The notes below the pieces were generated by a model that was given only the letters and a program-made list of their open reading frames with translations, ran no database searches and had not been told where the DNA came from. DNA of 50,435 nucleotides from JBKPCD01 sp046727175 (GTDB taxonomy: Bacteria > Acidobacteriota > Vicinamibacteria > Vicinamibacterales > 2-12-FULL-66-21), in NCBI GenBank assembly GCA_046727175.1, contig JBKPCD010000048.1, positions 1-50,435 of the forward strand, in the 5' to 3' direction. A program made the position numbers and the translations under genes. How positions within the stretch are numbered: position 1 is the first letter of the stretch; every line of letters begins with the position of its first letter. Positions 35,496 through 44,508 of the stretch are shown piece after piece.

Positions 35496-36311
35496 ATGAC
35501 CGACGTGTCGTCACGCGTTCGTCTCTTCCACCAGCTGCATGAGTCCGGCTGTTTCGTGATCCCGAATCCCTGGAACCTGGGTAGCGCACGCGCGCTCGTC
35601 GCGCTTGGATTTCGCGCGCTGGCCACGACCAGCTCCGGTTTCGCCTGGTCCGTTGGCCGACCGGACCATGGTGTGTCTCTGGAAGAGGCGCTGGCGCACT
35701 TCCGCGGGATCGCGGCCGGCGTGAACGTGCCGGTCAGTGCGGACTTCGAGGGGGGGCACGCGGCCGATCCGGAAGCAGTCGCCTCGAACGTTGCGGCGGC
35801 CGTTGCCACCGGCATCGCTGGCCTGTCGATCGAAGACTCGACCCGCGACAACGAGAACTCGCTGTTCGATTTCACGCTCGCGGTGGACCGCGTACGGGCG
35901 GCACGTCGGGCGATCGACTCGAGCGGAACCGGCGTACTCCTCACCGCACGGTCCGAAGGTTTCATCGCGGGACGACCGGATCTCGCGGAGACGATCGGCC
36001 GGCTCAGCGCGTTCGCCGATGCCGGCGCCGACTGTCTCTACGCGCCGGGCATTCGCACGAGAGAGGAGATCGTCTCGGTCGTGAAGGCCGTTGCGCCGAA
36101 ACCGGTGAACGTGCTCGTCGGCACCGACTTCGCGACGGTTTCCGAGCTCGCTGCGCTGGGCGTCAGGCGCATCAGCGTCGGCGGCGCGCTGGCCCGAACG
36201 GCATGGACCGGCTTTCTCCAGGCTGCCGAGGAGATCGCGCAGCAGGGGACGTTCACGAACTTCGGCCGCGCGCGATCCGGCCAGGACGTCAATCGTCTGT
36301 TTCTGCTGTAG
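35496..36311 (+). CDS. Isocitrate lyase / PEP mutase family protein
   Basis: 271 residues, TIM-barrel. LVALGFRALATTSSGFAWSV, SADFEGGHAADPEAVASNV (the metal-binding Asp/Glu region), GLSIEDSTRD, ARSEGFIAGRPD and LVGTDFATVSELAALGVRRI follow the order of PEP mutase-like oxaloacetate decarboxylase/2-methylisocitrate lyase proteins. The catalytic KKCGH motif of true isocitrate lyases is missing, as in this subfamily. Substrate probably a C3-C4 oxo-acid adduct. Confidence 0.9.
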   Translation: MTDVSSRVRLFHQLHESGCFVIPNPWNLGSARALVALGFRALATTSSGFAWSVGRPDHGVSLEEALAHFRGIAAGVNVPVSADFEGGHAADPEAVASNVAAAVATGIAGLSIEDSTRDNENSLFDFTLAVDRVRAARRAIDSSGTGVLLTARSEGFIAGRPDLAETIGRLSAFADAGADCLYAPGIRTREEIVSVVKAVAPKPVNVLVGTDFATVSELAALGVRRISVGGALARTAWTGFLQAAEEIAQQGTFTNFGRARSGQDVNRLFLL

Positions 36312-36322
36312 GATTCGGGGGC

Positions 36323-37978
36323 ATGCGCTCTCGAGTGCGGACGGTTGCCTTCTTCGCGAGTGCGCTCGCAGTTTCCGTCCATCTCTCAGCCGAGAACTAC
36401 GAGCCACAATTCTCGCGGACGCGAGAGCAGGCGACACGGTTCGAGACCGCCGTAGCCGCGATGGATCGCCTGCTTCGCGCGTGGATGAAGGAAGCCGACG
36501 AACGGACGCTGCTGCTTCCCGACCGCCTTTCAGGGCCGGGGAGTGGATTGCCGCCTGGCGACAGCACACGCGAGTACACCCCGCACAACTCTGGCGCGGA
36601 TCTCTACCCGTATCTGATTCTCACTGCCCAGTTGACCGATCAGGATCTCTTCCGCGGCCGCATGATGGACATGCTGCGCAACGAGGTCCGGTTCACCAAC
36701 GCCAGACGCGGCATTCCCGGTAATCTCAATCTTCGTACTGGTGTGCTCGGGCCGCCAAGCCTGTTCGGTGCCGGTGAATACGCCAAAGATGGCCTCGTCT
36801 CCGTGACGGAATATTTGGGCCGCACGCCGTGGTTCACGCGGATGGTGGACATGGTCGCCGACGCCATGAACGATGCGCCTGTGGAATCCAGGTTCGGCAG
36901 ACTTCCGGCATCCGACGCAGAGCTGAACGGAGACTACCTGCAGGTGCTGGCGCGGCTCGGGATCATGACCGGCGATCGACGATTCCTGGAATGGGCGCGC
37001 CGCATCGCGGACGCCTACATGGACGAAGTGATTCCCGGCAGTCACGGTGTGCCCAGCGGTAAATGGGACTTCACCGCCCACACCGGCGATCGGCGTCTGC
37101 GCCTTCGCGATCACGGGAACGAGCTGATTGTCGGCTTGCTTCTGCAGTTTGCCGTCGAGCGCTACCTGGACACGCCACGCGCGAAGATATGGCAGCCTCT
37201 CATTGCGACGATGCTCAACCGCATTCTCGAATCAGCCAATCCCGACGGAATGCTCTTCAACGAAATCGACGCCGCGACGCTCGCGCCGCTGAACAACGGA
37301 CTCTCGGACAACTGGGGCTACGTCTACGGCGCGGTCTACACGTTTTATCAGTGCACAGGACAGGTGCGTTACCGCGACGCCGTGATCAAGGTCTTGCGCA
37401 ATTTGCCGAAGTATCGTCGATACGTGTGGGAGCCGCGGAACGATCCTGGCCTGCCGCTGGGCTCGTTCGATGGCTACGCCGATTCAATCGAGAGTGCGCT
37501 TTACCTCGTGAGTCGCGAGTCCGTCCCGGAAGCCCTGGACTGGATCGAGTCGGAAATGCAAGTGATGTTGGGAATGCAGAAGCCGGACGGACATGTGGAG
37601 TACTGGTACGGCGAGGGCAACTTCAATCGAACGGTGATGCTCTACGCGCTCATGCAGAGTCGCGGAGTGCGTCCCGAACAGTGGCGGCGCGGCATTGGCG
37701 TCGGTGCAACCGAGGATGCGCGCCGTCTGTACCTGACGCTGATCGCGCCGTCGGCGACGCCGCTCCAGTTCGATTACGCCCGTCACCGGCGAGTCATGAA
37801 TTTCGACCAGAACTACGTCCGGCTGAATGAGTTTCCGGAGTGGTTCACGGTCGACGAAAACACGTTGTATCGAGTACGGCCATCGTCCGGCGCGCCTGAA
37901 CAGATTCGACTTGGATCCGAGCTCGTCCACGGGATCGAGTTTGCGCCCGGGGACTGGATCGTGGAGCCGGTGAACTGA
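36323..37978 (+). CDS. Secreted alpha/alpha-toroid-like protein
   Basis: 551 residues with a signal peptide (VRTVAFFASALAVSVHLSAE). Helical repeats such as YEPQFSRTREQATRFETAVA, PHNSGADLYPYLILTAQLTD, LNGDYLQVLARLGIMTGDRR and LRDHGNELIVGLLLQFAVER suggest an (alpha/alpha)6 barrel as in glycoside hydrolases and polysaccharide lyases; LSDNWGYVYGAVYTFYQCTG and WYGEGNFNRTVMLYALMQSR add to this. I cannot assign a CAZy family. The stop overlaps the next start as TGATG, so the two proteins are probably made together. Confidence 0.78.
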   Translation: MRSRVRTVAFFASALAVSVHLSAENYEPQFSRTREQATRFETAVAAMDRLLRAWMKEADERTLLLPDRLSGPGSGLPPGDSTREYTPHNSGADLYPYLILTAQLTDQDLFRGRMMDMLRNEVRFTNARRGIPGNLNLRTGVLGPPSLFGAGEYAKDGLVSVTEYLGRTPWFTRMVDMVADAMNDAPVESRFGRLPASDAELNGDYLQVLARLGIMTGDRRFLEWARRIADAYMDEVIPGSHGVPSGKWDFTAHTGDRRLRLRDHGNELIVGLLLQFAVERYLDTPRAKIWQPLIATMLNRILESANPDGMLFNEIDAATLAPLNNGLSDNWGYVYGAVYTFYQCTGQVRYRDAVIKVLRNLPKYRRYVWEPRNDPGLPLGSFDGYADSIESALYLVSRESVPEALDWIESEMQVMLGMQKPDGHVEYWYGEGNFNRTVMLYALMQSRGVRPEQWRRGIGVGATEDARRLYLTLIAPSATPLQFDYARHRRVMNFDQNYVRLNEFPEWFTVDENTLYRVRPSSGAPEQIRLGSELVHGIEFAPGDWIVEPVN

Positions 37979-40905
37979 TGCCTTCGATTTTCCTTGCACT
38001 GTTACTCGTTTCGCTGCTGTCTGCGGCTGCCGCACCTCAGCGCGTCGCGCCTGCCCGGCCGACCGAGACCGCGCTCGATCGCTACGTTGCTGCAGCAGAT
38101 CCGAGCTTCGGGTGGAAGGCGGTTCGCGAGCTGCCGGCGGGCGAAGGTCTGAAGGCGACGCTCATCGAGATGACGTCGCAGCGCTGGCTGACCGAGAACG
38201 AAGTCGAACGGCCGCAGTGGACACACTGGATGACCGTCGTCAGTCCAACCCAGCCGACCAGCGATATCGGCTTTCTGTTCATCACCGGGGGGAGCCTCGA
38301 TCGCCAGCCGCCGGCACGGCCGACGGCTTGGCTGGCTGAAATCGCGCGCGATACCGGAACGGTGACGGCCGAACTTCGTCTCGTTCCGAACCAGCCAGTC
38401 GTTTTCAAGGACGATCCCGCACACAAGCCGAGGAGCGAAGACGACTTCATCGCGTACACCTGGAACCACTACCTGCGGAGCGGCGACGACCGCTGGCCGG
38501 CACGGCTGCCGATGACGAAGAGCGCCGTCCGGGCGATGGACGCGATCACTGCGTTCACGCGAGCTTCTGATGGCGGCGGTCACGCCGTCACGCGATTCGT
38601 CGTCTCCGGCGGGTCGAAGCGCGGCTGGACGACGTGGACGACGGCGGCAGTCGACACGCGCGTAATCGCGATCGCGCCGGCGGTGATCGACCTTCTGAAT
38701 GTCGAGCCCTCGTTCGTCCACCACTGGCGCGCGTACGGTGCATGGTCCGACGCCGTCAAGGACTACGTCGAACAAGGCCTCATGAACTGGATGGGCACGC
38801 CACCGTTTCACGCGCTGATGAAGATCGAGGAGCCGTACGAGTATCGCGACCGGCTCGCGCTTCCGAAGTTCATCGTGAATGCTGCCGGCGATCAGTTTTT
38901 CCTGCCCGATTCGTCGCAGTTCTATTTCGACGATCTGCGCGGGGAGAAGCACGTGCGCTACGTCCCCAATACGGATCACTCGCTCGACAAATCGGATGCG
39001 CTCGAAAGCGTTCACGCGTTCTACGCCGCGATCGTGAAGGGCACGTCGCGCCCGGAAGTCAAATGGACGTTCGAGCGCGACGGCTCCATCAAGGTGATCG
39101 CGAAGGAGCGGCCCGACGACGTGAAGATGTGGCAGGCAGTGAATCCAGGTGCGCGCAACTTCCGTCTCGATGCGATCGGGCCCGCGTATCGCAGTAGCGT
39201 GTTGACGCCATCGGGACCGAACACCTGGACTGCCCGCGGGCGACCGCCGCCGGCGGGGTGGACCGCGTTCTTCGTCGAGCTGACGTTTCCGAGCAGCGGC
39301 AAGTATCCGTTCAAAGAAACGACGGGCGTTCGCGTGTTACCCGACACGCTTCCGTACCTGCCGCCGAAGATGGAATCGCCGGTGCAGCCGTCCGGCCCGC
39401 CGCAAAATTTCGATCTCGTCGTGTATGGCGGCACCGCAGGTGGCGTTGTCACGGCGGTCAGTGCCTCGCGCGAAGGATTGAGTGTTGCGCTGCTCGAGCC
39501 CGGCGCGCATCTGGGTGGAATGGTCTCGGGCGGGCTGGGCTGGACCGACTACGGCAAGAAGGAAGTCATCGGCGGGCACTCGCTCGATTTCTTCGAACGC
39601 GTCGGCAAGAAGTACGGGCGCCAGATCGAGTGGCATTTCGAGCCGCACGTTGCCGAGACGGTGTTCAACGAGCTCGTCAAGGAAGCCGGTGTCCACGTCT
39701 TCCTGAACCACCGGTTGCTGGAGAAGGGTGGCGTGCGCAAGTCGGATACGCGCGTCACGGACATCCTGACGGAGAACGGCGCAGTGTTTCGCGCGAAGGT
39801 ATTTGCCGACACGAGCTATGAAGGGGATCTGATGGCGCAGGCCGGCGTGTCCTACACGTGGGGACGCGAAGGGATGTCCGAGTACAACGAGTCGCTCGCC
39901 GGCGTCCGCGAGCACACGCCGCTGCATCAGTTTCGCGCTGCGGTCTCGCCATTCGACGGCGCGGCTAAGCTGCTTCCCGAGGTGATGCCGCGCACGGCCG
40001 ATCCGGTTGGCGCCGCCGACAAGCGCGTGCAGGCCTACAACTTTCGCCTCTGCATGACCCGGAGGCCCGACAACCGCGTCGCGTGGCCGAAGCCATCGGC
40101 GTACGATGCGGCGCGATTCGAATTGCTGGCGCGCTACCTGCCTGTGCTCGAGACGATGCTCGGCCGTCCGCTCTCGATCAGCGACGTCATGAAGCCCGAC
40201 GACGTGCAGAACGGGAAGACCGATACGAACAACAACGGCGCGTTTTCGACGGACTACATCGGCGGGAGCTACGACTATCCGAACGCCAGCTACGCGGCGC
40301 GACGACGCATTCGGCAGGCACACATCGACTACATCCAGGGATTCATGTACTTCCTCGCGACCGATGCTCGTGTGCCGGCCGCGCTCTCGACGGAGATGAA
40401 GCAATGGGGACTCTGTCGCGACGAGTTCGTCGACAACGACAACTGGCCGTACCAGTTGTACGTACGCGAAGCACGCCGGATGATTGGTGAGTACGTGATG
40501 TCACAGAAGGACATTCAAGCAGAGCTCACCAAGCCGGATGCGATCGGCATGGGCTCGTACAACAGCGACTCGCACAATGTTCAGCGTCGGCCGACGGCCG
40601 ACGGGACTGCTGTCGAGAACGAAGGGGACATGCAGGTGCCGGTGACGCCGTATCAGATTCCGTATCGCGTCATGCTGCCAAAGCGAAGTCAGGCGACGAA
40701 CCTGCTGGTGCCGGTCGCGTTTTCGGCGACCCACGTCGCCTATTCGACGCTTCGGATGGAGCCGCAATACATGATCATCGGTCATGCGGCGGGTGTCGCG
40801 GCGAAGATGGCAATCGATCGCAGTCAGGCGGTCCAGGACGTGGACACGACCGAGCTTTCGGCGAAGCTGAAATCCCAGCGCGCCGTGATTGATGGCGGAA
40901 GGTGA
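37978..40905 (+). CDS. PqaA-type esterase fused to FAD-dependent oxidoreductase
   Basis: 975 residues, secreted (signal LALLLVSLLSAAAAP). Residues about 25-470 form a PhoPQ-activated pathogenicity-related (PqaA, PF10142) alpha/beta hydrolase: nucleophile Ser213 (VSGGSKRGWTTWTTAAVD), acid Asp305 (NAAGDQFF), His334 (NTDHSL). Residues 478-975 form a PF12831-type flavoprotein: FDLVVYGGTAGGVVTAVSAS, ADTSYEGDLMAQAG and GHAAGVAAKMAI near the end. The linker is SPVQPSGPPQN. The two domains are usually separate genes; the frame is continuous with no stop between. Possibly deacylation and oxidation of the same carbohydrate. Confidence 0.92.
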   Translation: MPSIFLALLLVSLLSAAAAPQRVAPARPTETALDRYVAAADPSFGWKAVRELPAGEGLKATLIEMTSQRWLTENEVERPQWTHWMTVVSPTQPTSDIGFLFITGGSLDRQPPARPTAWLAEIARDTGTVTAELRLVPNQPVVFKDDPAHKPRSEDDFIAYTWNHYLRSGDDRWPARLPMTKSAVRAMDAITAFTRASDGGGHAVTRFVVSGGSKRGWTTWTTAAVDTRVIAIAPAVIDLLNVEPSFVHHWRAYGAWSDAVKDYVEQGLMNWMGTPPFHALMKIEEPYEYRDRLALPKFIVNAAGDQFFLPDSSQFYFDDLRGEKHVRYVPNTDHSLDKSDALESVHAFYAAIVKGTSRPEVKWTFERDGSIKVIAKERPDDVKMWQAVNPGARNFRLDAIGPAYRSSVLTPSGPNTWTARGRPPPAGWTAFFVELTFPSSGKYPFKETTGVRVLPDTLPYLPPKMESPVQPSGPPQNFDLVVYGGTAGGVVTAVSASREGLSVALLEPGAHLGGMVSGGLGWTDYGKKEVIGGHSLDFFERVGKKYGRQIEWHFEPHVAETVFNELVKEAGVHVFLNHRLLEKGGVRKSDTRVTDILTENGAVFRAKVFADTSYEGDLMAQAGVSYTWGREGMSEYNESLAGVREHTPLHQFRAAVSPFDGAAKLLPEVMPRTADPVGAADKRVQAYNFRLCMTRRPDNRVAWPKPSAYDAARFELLARYLPVLETMLGRPLSISDVMKPDDVQNGKTDTNNNGAFSTDYIGGSYDYPNASYAARRRIRQAHIDYIQGFMYFLATDARVPAALSTEMKQWGLCRDEFVDNDNWPYQLYVREARRMIGEYVMSQKDIQAELTKPDAIGMGSYNSDSHNVQRRPTADGTAVENEGDMQVPVTPYQIPYRVMLPKRSQATNLLVPVAFSATHVAYSTLRMEPQYMIIGHAAGVAAKMAIDRSQAVQDVDTTELSAKLKSQRAVIDGGR

Positions 40906-40917
40906 GGAGCTCAATAA

Positions 40918-40985
40918 CAGGAGATCAGGAGATGAGGAGTTCCATTGTCTTAGAACAGCCTCCTGATCTCCTGGTCTCCTGCGAG
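40918..40985. repeat. GGAGATCAGGAG inverted-repeat element, copy 1
   Basis: CAGGAGATCAGGAG (40918-40931) and CTCCTGATCTCCTG (40960-40973) are perfect 14-bp inverted repeats with a 28-nt loop, followed by a further CTCCTG. A related element lies at 47339-47394. Located just after the PqaA fusion gene, it may act as its 3' stem. Confidence 0.75.
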
Positions 40986-41143
40986 AGTTCGGTGGCGGCG
41001 GCAGGAACGAACGTCGGAAAAAAGCGATAAACCCTGGTCCAAACGCGATAGACTCGGCGCGTCTGGAGGTGCGTCGCGTAGGAACAGTCGTCGCAACGTC
41101 AACCGCGGAGCCGTTTGGCGAGCAGGATCGCCAGGAGGAACGC

Positions 41144-41371
41144 ATGCCTGTCACGAGCAATCATTTCAGTGGTCAGCAGGCACCGTGCGGGCGGATCGTG
41201 GACGGAGACACCTACGAGGATCAGGACCAGGAGGCGATACTCACCCAGGAACGAGATTACCGGTGCGGATGCCGGAGCATCCAGCACGAATATCACGACG
41301 GAAGCGTCAGCCGTAAGGTAATCCGCCACGACGGACGGGTCTTGGTGGACGAATTGCTCTTCAAAGAATAG
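41144..41371 (+). CDS. Small Cys-containing protein at the head of the frd operon
   Basis: 75 residues starting MPVTSNHFSGQQAPCGRIVD; ATG 41144 follows AGGAGG. The middle DYRCGCRSIQHEYHDGSVSR has a CxC pair plus an upstream Cys15, and the C-terminus is charged (VIRHDGRVLVDELLFKE). It has no membrane segment. I do not recognise it. The stop is 9 nt before frdA, so it is part of the fumarate reductase transcript. Confidence 0.75.
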   Translation: MPVTSNHFSGQQAPCGRIVDGDTYEDQDQEAILTQERDYRCGCRSIQHEYHDGSVSRKVIRHDGRVLVDELLFKE

Positions 41372-41380
41372 CCACGGCCC

Positions 41381-43120
41381 GTGACTCCTGCGCACGATGT
41401 CGTCCTCGTAGGTGGCGGTGGCGCGGGCCTACGCGCAGCGATTGCCATCGCCGAGATCGACCCCCGTCTACGCGTTGCTGTCATCTCCAAGGTGTACCCG
41501 ATGCGCAGTCACACCGTCTCGGCGGAAGGGGGCGCCGCCGGTGCGATTCGACCCGACGACAGTCTGGACGAGCACGCGTACGACACGATTTCCGGAGGAG
41601 ACTGGCTGACCGATCAGGACGCAGTCGAAACCTTCGTCAAGGAAGCACCGCAGGAACTGCTCCGTCTCGAGCACTGGGGCTGTCCGTGGAGCCGCGAGCA
41701 GGACGGGCGCATTGCCGTGCGGCCTTTCGGCGGCATGAAAAAGATGCGCACGTGGTTTGCCGCCGACAAGACCGGCTTCCACATGCTCCACACGCTGTTC
41801 CAGACGTCCCTCAAGTACGGCAGCGTCGATCGCTACGACGAATGGTTCGTCACCAGGCTGCTCGTCGACGATGGCCGGGTGCAGGGAGTGGTCGCGATCG
41901 AGTTGATGTCGGGCAGGGTTGAGACGATTACGGCGCGCGCGGTGATCCTCTGTACGGGAGGCTGCGGCCGCGTCTTCCCGTTCACGACGAACGCCGCGAT
42001 CAAGAGTGGGGACGGCATGGCGCTGGCGTATCGCGCAGGCGCGCCCCTTAAGGACATGGAGTTCGTGCAGTACCACCCCACTGGTCTGCCGTTCACAGGA
42101 ATCCTGATCACGGAAGCGGCGCGGGCCGAGGGCGGGTACTTGATCAACAAGGACGGCTACCGCTATCTCCAGGATTACAACCTCGGCACGCCGGAGCCGA
42201 AGCCGGTCCTCCGCAGCATGGAGCTCGGGCCGCGCGACCGATTGTCGCAAGCCTTCGTCAAGGAATCGGAGAAAGGTCGAACCATCCCAACGGCGTACGG
42301 CGAGGTCGTCCACCTCGATCTTCGTCACCTCGGTGCACGCGTGATCGATACGAAGATCCCGTTCGTCCGCGAGCTGTGCCTGAAGTACCAGAACGTCGAT
42401 CCGGTCAAGGAGCTGGTCCCTGTGAGGCCCGTCGTCCACTACATGATGGGCGGTGTGCACACCGACATGAACGGGGCAACGCCGATTGCCGGTCTCTTCG
42501 CCGCCGGAGAAGTTGCCTGCGTCAGCATCAACGGGGCTAATCGACTCGGCTCGAACTCCCTGCCCGAATTGCTCGTGTTCGGTGCGCGCGCGGGCCGCGC
42601 GGCCGCCGAGTACGTGTCTTCAGCACGGGAACCAACGCACGCGGTGCTCGCGCAGGGCACTGACGAGGCCCATCGCCTGAACAACGAGCTGTTGCACAAA
42701 TCCTCGGGTCGCGAGCGCATCGCCACGCTCCGCGAGGAGATGCAGAAGACGATGGAACAGAGCGCCGGCATCTATCGGACGGGGGACTTGCTGAAAAAGG
42801 CGGTTGGCACGCTGCAACAGCTGCAGGAACGCTTTGCCGACGTCGCCGTCGAGGATCGCAGCCGGACCTTCAACACCGAACGGGCCACGGCCCTCGAGTT
42901 GTCGTTCATGTTCGACGTCGCCAGTGCCATCATCAACTCGGCGCTGCGGCGGGAAGAATCGCGCGGCGCGCATCAGCGAACGGACTTTCCAGTGCGCGAC
43001 GATCAGCGGTTCCTTGCGCATTCGCTGATCTACCGGCAGCCCGACGGCGGCTCCCGTGTCGAGTATCTGCCGGTGACGATTACCCGCTGGCCGCCGGGCG
43101 AGCGGGTCTATGGGAGGTAG
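41381..43120 (+). CDS. frdA: Fumarate reductase flavoprotein subunit
   Basis: 579 residues from GTG 41381. VLVGGGGAGLRAAIAIA binds FAD and His44 (MRSHTVSAEGG) is the covalent FAD ligand. Active-site parts are EFVQYHPTGLPFTGILITEA, HYMMGGVHTDMNGATPIAGL and INGANRLGSNSLPELLVFGA. Together with four-subunit organisation and separate C and D anchors, it matches the E. coli-type quinol:fumarate reductase. It would reduce fumarate with menaquinol, or run backwards as succinate dehydrogenase. Confidence 0.96.
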   Translation: MTPAHDVVLVGGGGAGLRAAIAIAEIDPRLRVAVISKVYPMRSHTVSAEGGAAGAIRPDDSLDEHAYDTISGGDWLTDQDAVETFVKEAPQELLRLEHWGCPWSREQDGRIAVRPFGGMKKMRTWFAADKTGFHMLHTLFQTSLKYGSVDRYDEWFVTRLLVDDGRVQGVVAIELMSGRVETITARAVILCTGGCGRVFPFTTNAAIKSGDGMALAYRAGAPLKDMEFVQYHPTGLPFTGILITEAARAEGGYLINKDGYRYLQDYNLGTPEPKPVLRSMELGPRDRLSQAFVKESEKGRTIPTAYGEVVHLDLRHLGARVIDTKIPFVRELCLKYQNVDPVKELVPVRPVVHYMMGGVHTDMNGATPIAGLFAAGEVACVSINGANRLGSNSLPELLVFGARAGRAAAEYVSSAREPTHAVLAQGTDEAHRLNNELLHKSSGRERIATLREEMQKTMEQSAGIYRTGDLLKKAVGTLQQLQERFADVAVEDRSRTFNTERATALELSFMFDVASAIINSALRREESRGAHQRTDFPVRDDQRFLAHSLIYRQPDGGSRVEYLPVTITRWPPGERVYGR

Positions 43121-43127
43121 CGCCGCA

Positions 43128-43871
43128 ATGGCCGAACGGATCACCCTCCAGGTCGCGCGATATCGTCCGGAGCAGGACTCCGAGATCACCTTCCAGGAGT
43201 TCGAGGTTCCGTCGCCACGAGAGTGGGTCGTGCTCGACGGGCTGAACTACGTCAAGGATCGTCTCGACGGATCGCTATCGTACCGCTGGTCCTGTCGCAT
43301 GGGGATCTGCGGGAGCTGCGGCATGATGGTCAACGGCGAGCCGAAGCTGACGTGCGCCACTTTTCTCGCCGACTATGATCCTGGACCTGTTCGCGTCGAG
43401 CCGCTGCGGAATTTTCCCGTCGTCCGCGACCTGATCGTCGAAATCAGCGACTTCATGCGCAAGCTCGTGACGGTGAAACCGTGGATCGTCCGGGCCGAGG
43501 AGAAGCCGCTGTCGCAAGGCGAGTACCGTCAAACGCCGCAGGAGCTGGACGAGTACAAGCAATTCAGCATGTGCATCAATTGCATGCTGTGCTATGCCGC
43601 GTGTCCCATCTACGGGTTGGATCCGAAGTTCATCGGTCCGGCGGCGATCGCGCTCGCTCAGCGCTATAACCTCGATAATCGCGATGAGGGATCACATGAG
43701 CGGATGGAGATTCTCTCGGCGCATGAGGGAATCTGGGGCTGCACGTTCGTGGGCGAATGCACGAAGGTCTGTCCGAAGCACGTCGATCCCGCGGGAGCCA
43801 TTCAACGCTACAAGCTCGATGCGTCGCTCGAGTGGGTGAAGTCCTTCCTGATGCCGTGGGGCGCGCGATGA
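43128..43871 (+). CDS. frdB: Fumarate reductase iron-sulfur subunit
   Basis: 247 residues from ATG 43128 (GGGAGGT upstream; an ATG at 43110 would overlap frdA). [2Fe-2S]: Cys56, Cys61, Cys64, Cys76 (SCRMGICGSCG). [4Fe-4S]/[3Fe-4S]: Cys149, Cys152, Cys155, Cys159 (CINCMLCYAACP) with Cys205, Cys211, Cys215 (CTFVGECTKVCP). Transfers electrons between the quinol site and FrdA. The stop overlaps the frdC start (ATGA). Confidence 0.97.
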   Translation: MAERITLQVARYRPEQDSEITFQEFEVPSPREWVVLDGLNYVKDRLDGSLSYRWSCRMGICGSCGMMVNGEPKLTCATFLADYDPGPVRVEPLRNFPVVRDLIVEISDFMRKLVTVKPWIVRAEEKPLSQGEYRQTPQELDEYKQFSMCINCMLCYAACPIYGLDPKFIGPAAIALAQRYNLDNRDEGSHERMEILSAHEGIWGCTFVGECTKVCPKHVDPAGAIQRYKLDASLEWVKSFLMPWGAR

Positions 43872-44284
43872 ACCAGCCCACGACGTATACGCCATATCAT
43901 CCCCGATGGCACCGAACGCGCGTGTCCACGTATTGGTGGATGCAGCGTGCGTCCTATCTCGTCTTCATCCTGCGAGAGCTAAGCAGCGTTTTCGTGGCGT
44001 GGTTCGTCGTCTATCTTCTGGTGCTGGTGCGGGCACTGGGTCAGGGCGAGTCGAGTTATCGGCAGTTTCTCGACTGGTCCGGGAGTCCATTCATCCTCCT
44101 GCTCAATCTCGTCAGCCTGTTCTTCGTCGTGTTCCATGCCGTGACCTGGTTCAACCTTGCGCCACAGGCGATGGTCGTCCACGTCGGGCGCACGCGCGTT
44201 CCTGGTTTCTTGATTGCCGCGTCCAACTATTTCGCGTGGGCGGTCGCATCGGCGCTGGTGGCGTGGCTCCTGCTTGGAGGGTAA
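43868..44284 (+). CDS. frdC: Fumarate reductase membrane anchor subunit C
   Basis: 138 residues with three membrane helices (about 31-52, 70-93, 114-136). YHPRWHRTRVSTYWWMQRAS, FILRELSSVFVAWFVVYLLV and VFHAVTWFNLAPQAMVVHVG are typical of FrdC. Heme-free quinol site with FrdD. ATG 43868 within the frdB stop. Its last 46 bp are repeated 119 bp downstream. Confidence 0.95.
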   Translation: MNQPTTYTPYHPRWHRTRVSTYWWMQRASYLVFILRELSSVFVAWFVVYLLVLVRALGQGESSYRQFLDWSGSPFILLLNLVSLFFVVFHAVTWFNLAPQAMVVHVGRTRVPGFLIAASNYFAWAVASALVAWLLLGG

Positions 44285-44472
44285 GCGAACGAGCGTAGCG
44301 AGAGAGCCGCCGGAGCGGAGCGGGGCGAGGCGAGGGGACCCCGCGAGCGACAGCGATGGCGGTCGCATCGGCGCTGGTGGCGTGGCTCCTGCTTGGAGGG
44401 TAAGCGAACGAGCGTAGCGAGAGAGCCGCCGGAGCGGAGCGGGGCGAAGGGGCCCCGCGAGCGACGGCGATG
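44239..44472 (+). repeat. 119-bp tandem duplication of the frdC 3' end plus GC-rich repeat
   Basis: The stretch from GGCGGTCGCATCGG (44239) through the frdC stop and GCGAACGAGCGTAGCGAG to GAGCGGAGCGGGGCG recurs from 44358, nearly without change (a 5-bp indel near the end). The second copy carries ATG and the last 14 frdC codons (MAVASALVAWLLLGG). It breaks an operon in which the other genes overlap. Confidence 0.9.
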
Positions 44473-44478
44473 GGGGGT

Positions 44479-44500
44479 CCGGCGGGGCGAAGCCCCCCGG
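44479..44500 (+). promoter_or_regulatory. Bulged hairpin just before frdD
   Basis: CCGG-C-GGGGC (44479-44488), loop GAA, GCCCCCCGG (44492-44500): nine pairs with a single bulged C, 8 nt before the frdD ATG. No Shine-Dalgarno is seen there, so this stem may limit frdD translation. Confidence 0.45.
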
Positions 44501-44508
44501 TCCGATGA

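Noticed and set aside
24400..41060. Recurrent TAGACT as a -10 box (near 13918, 24406, 34684, 41049)
   Set aside because: Distances to starts vary widely, no -35 partner is seen and a 6-mer occurs often by chance.
44356..44403. 15-codon ORF in the second frdC copy
   Set aside because: It is the duplicated end of frdC; no ribosome site and no sign of independent function.
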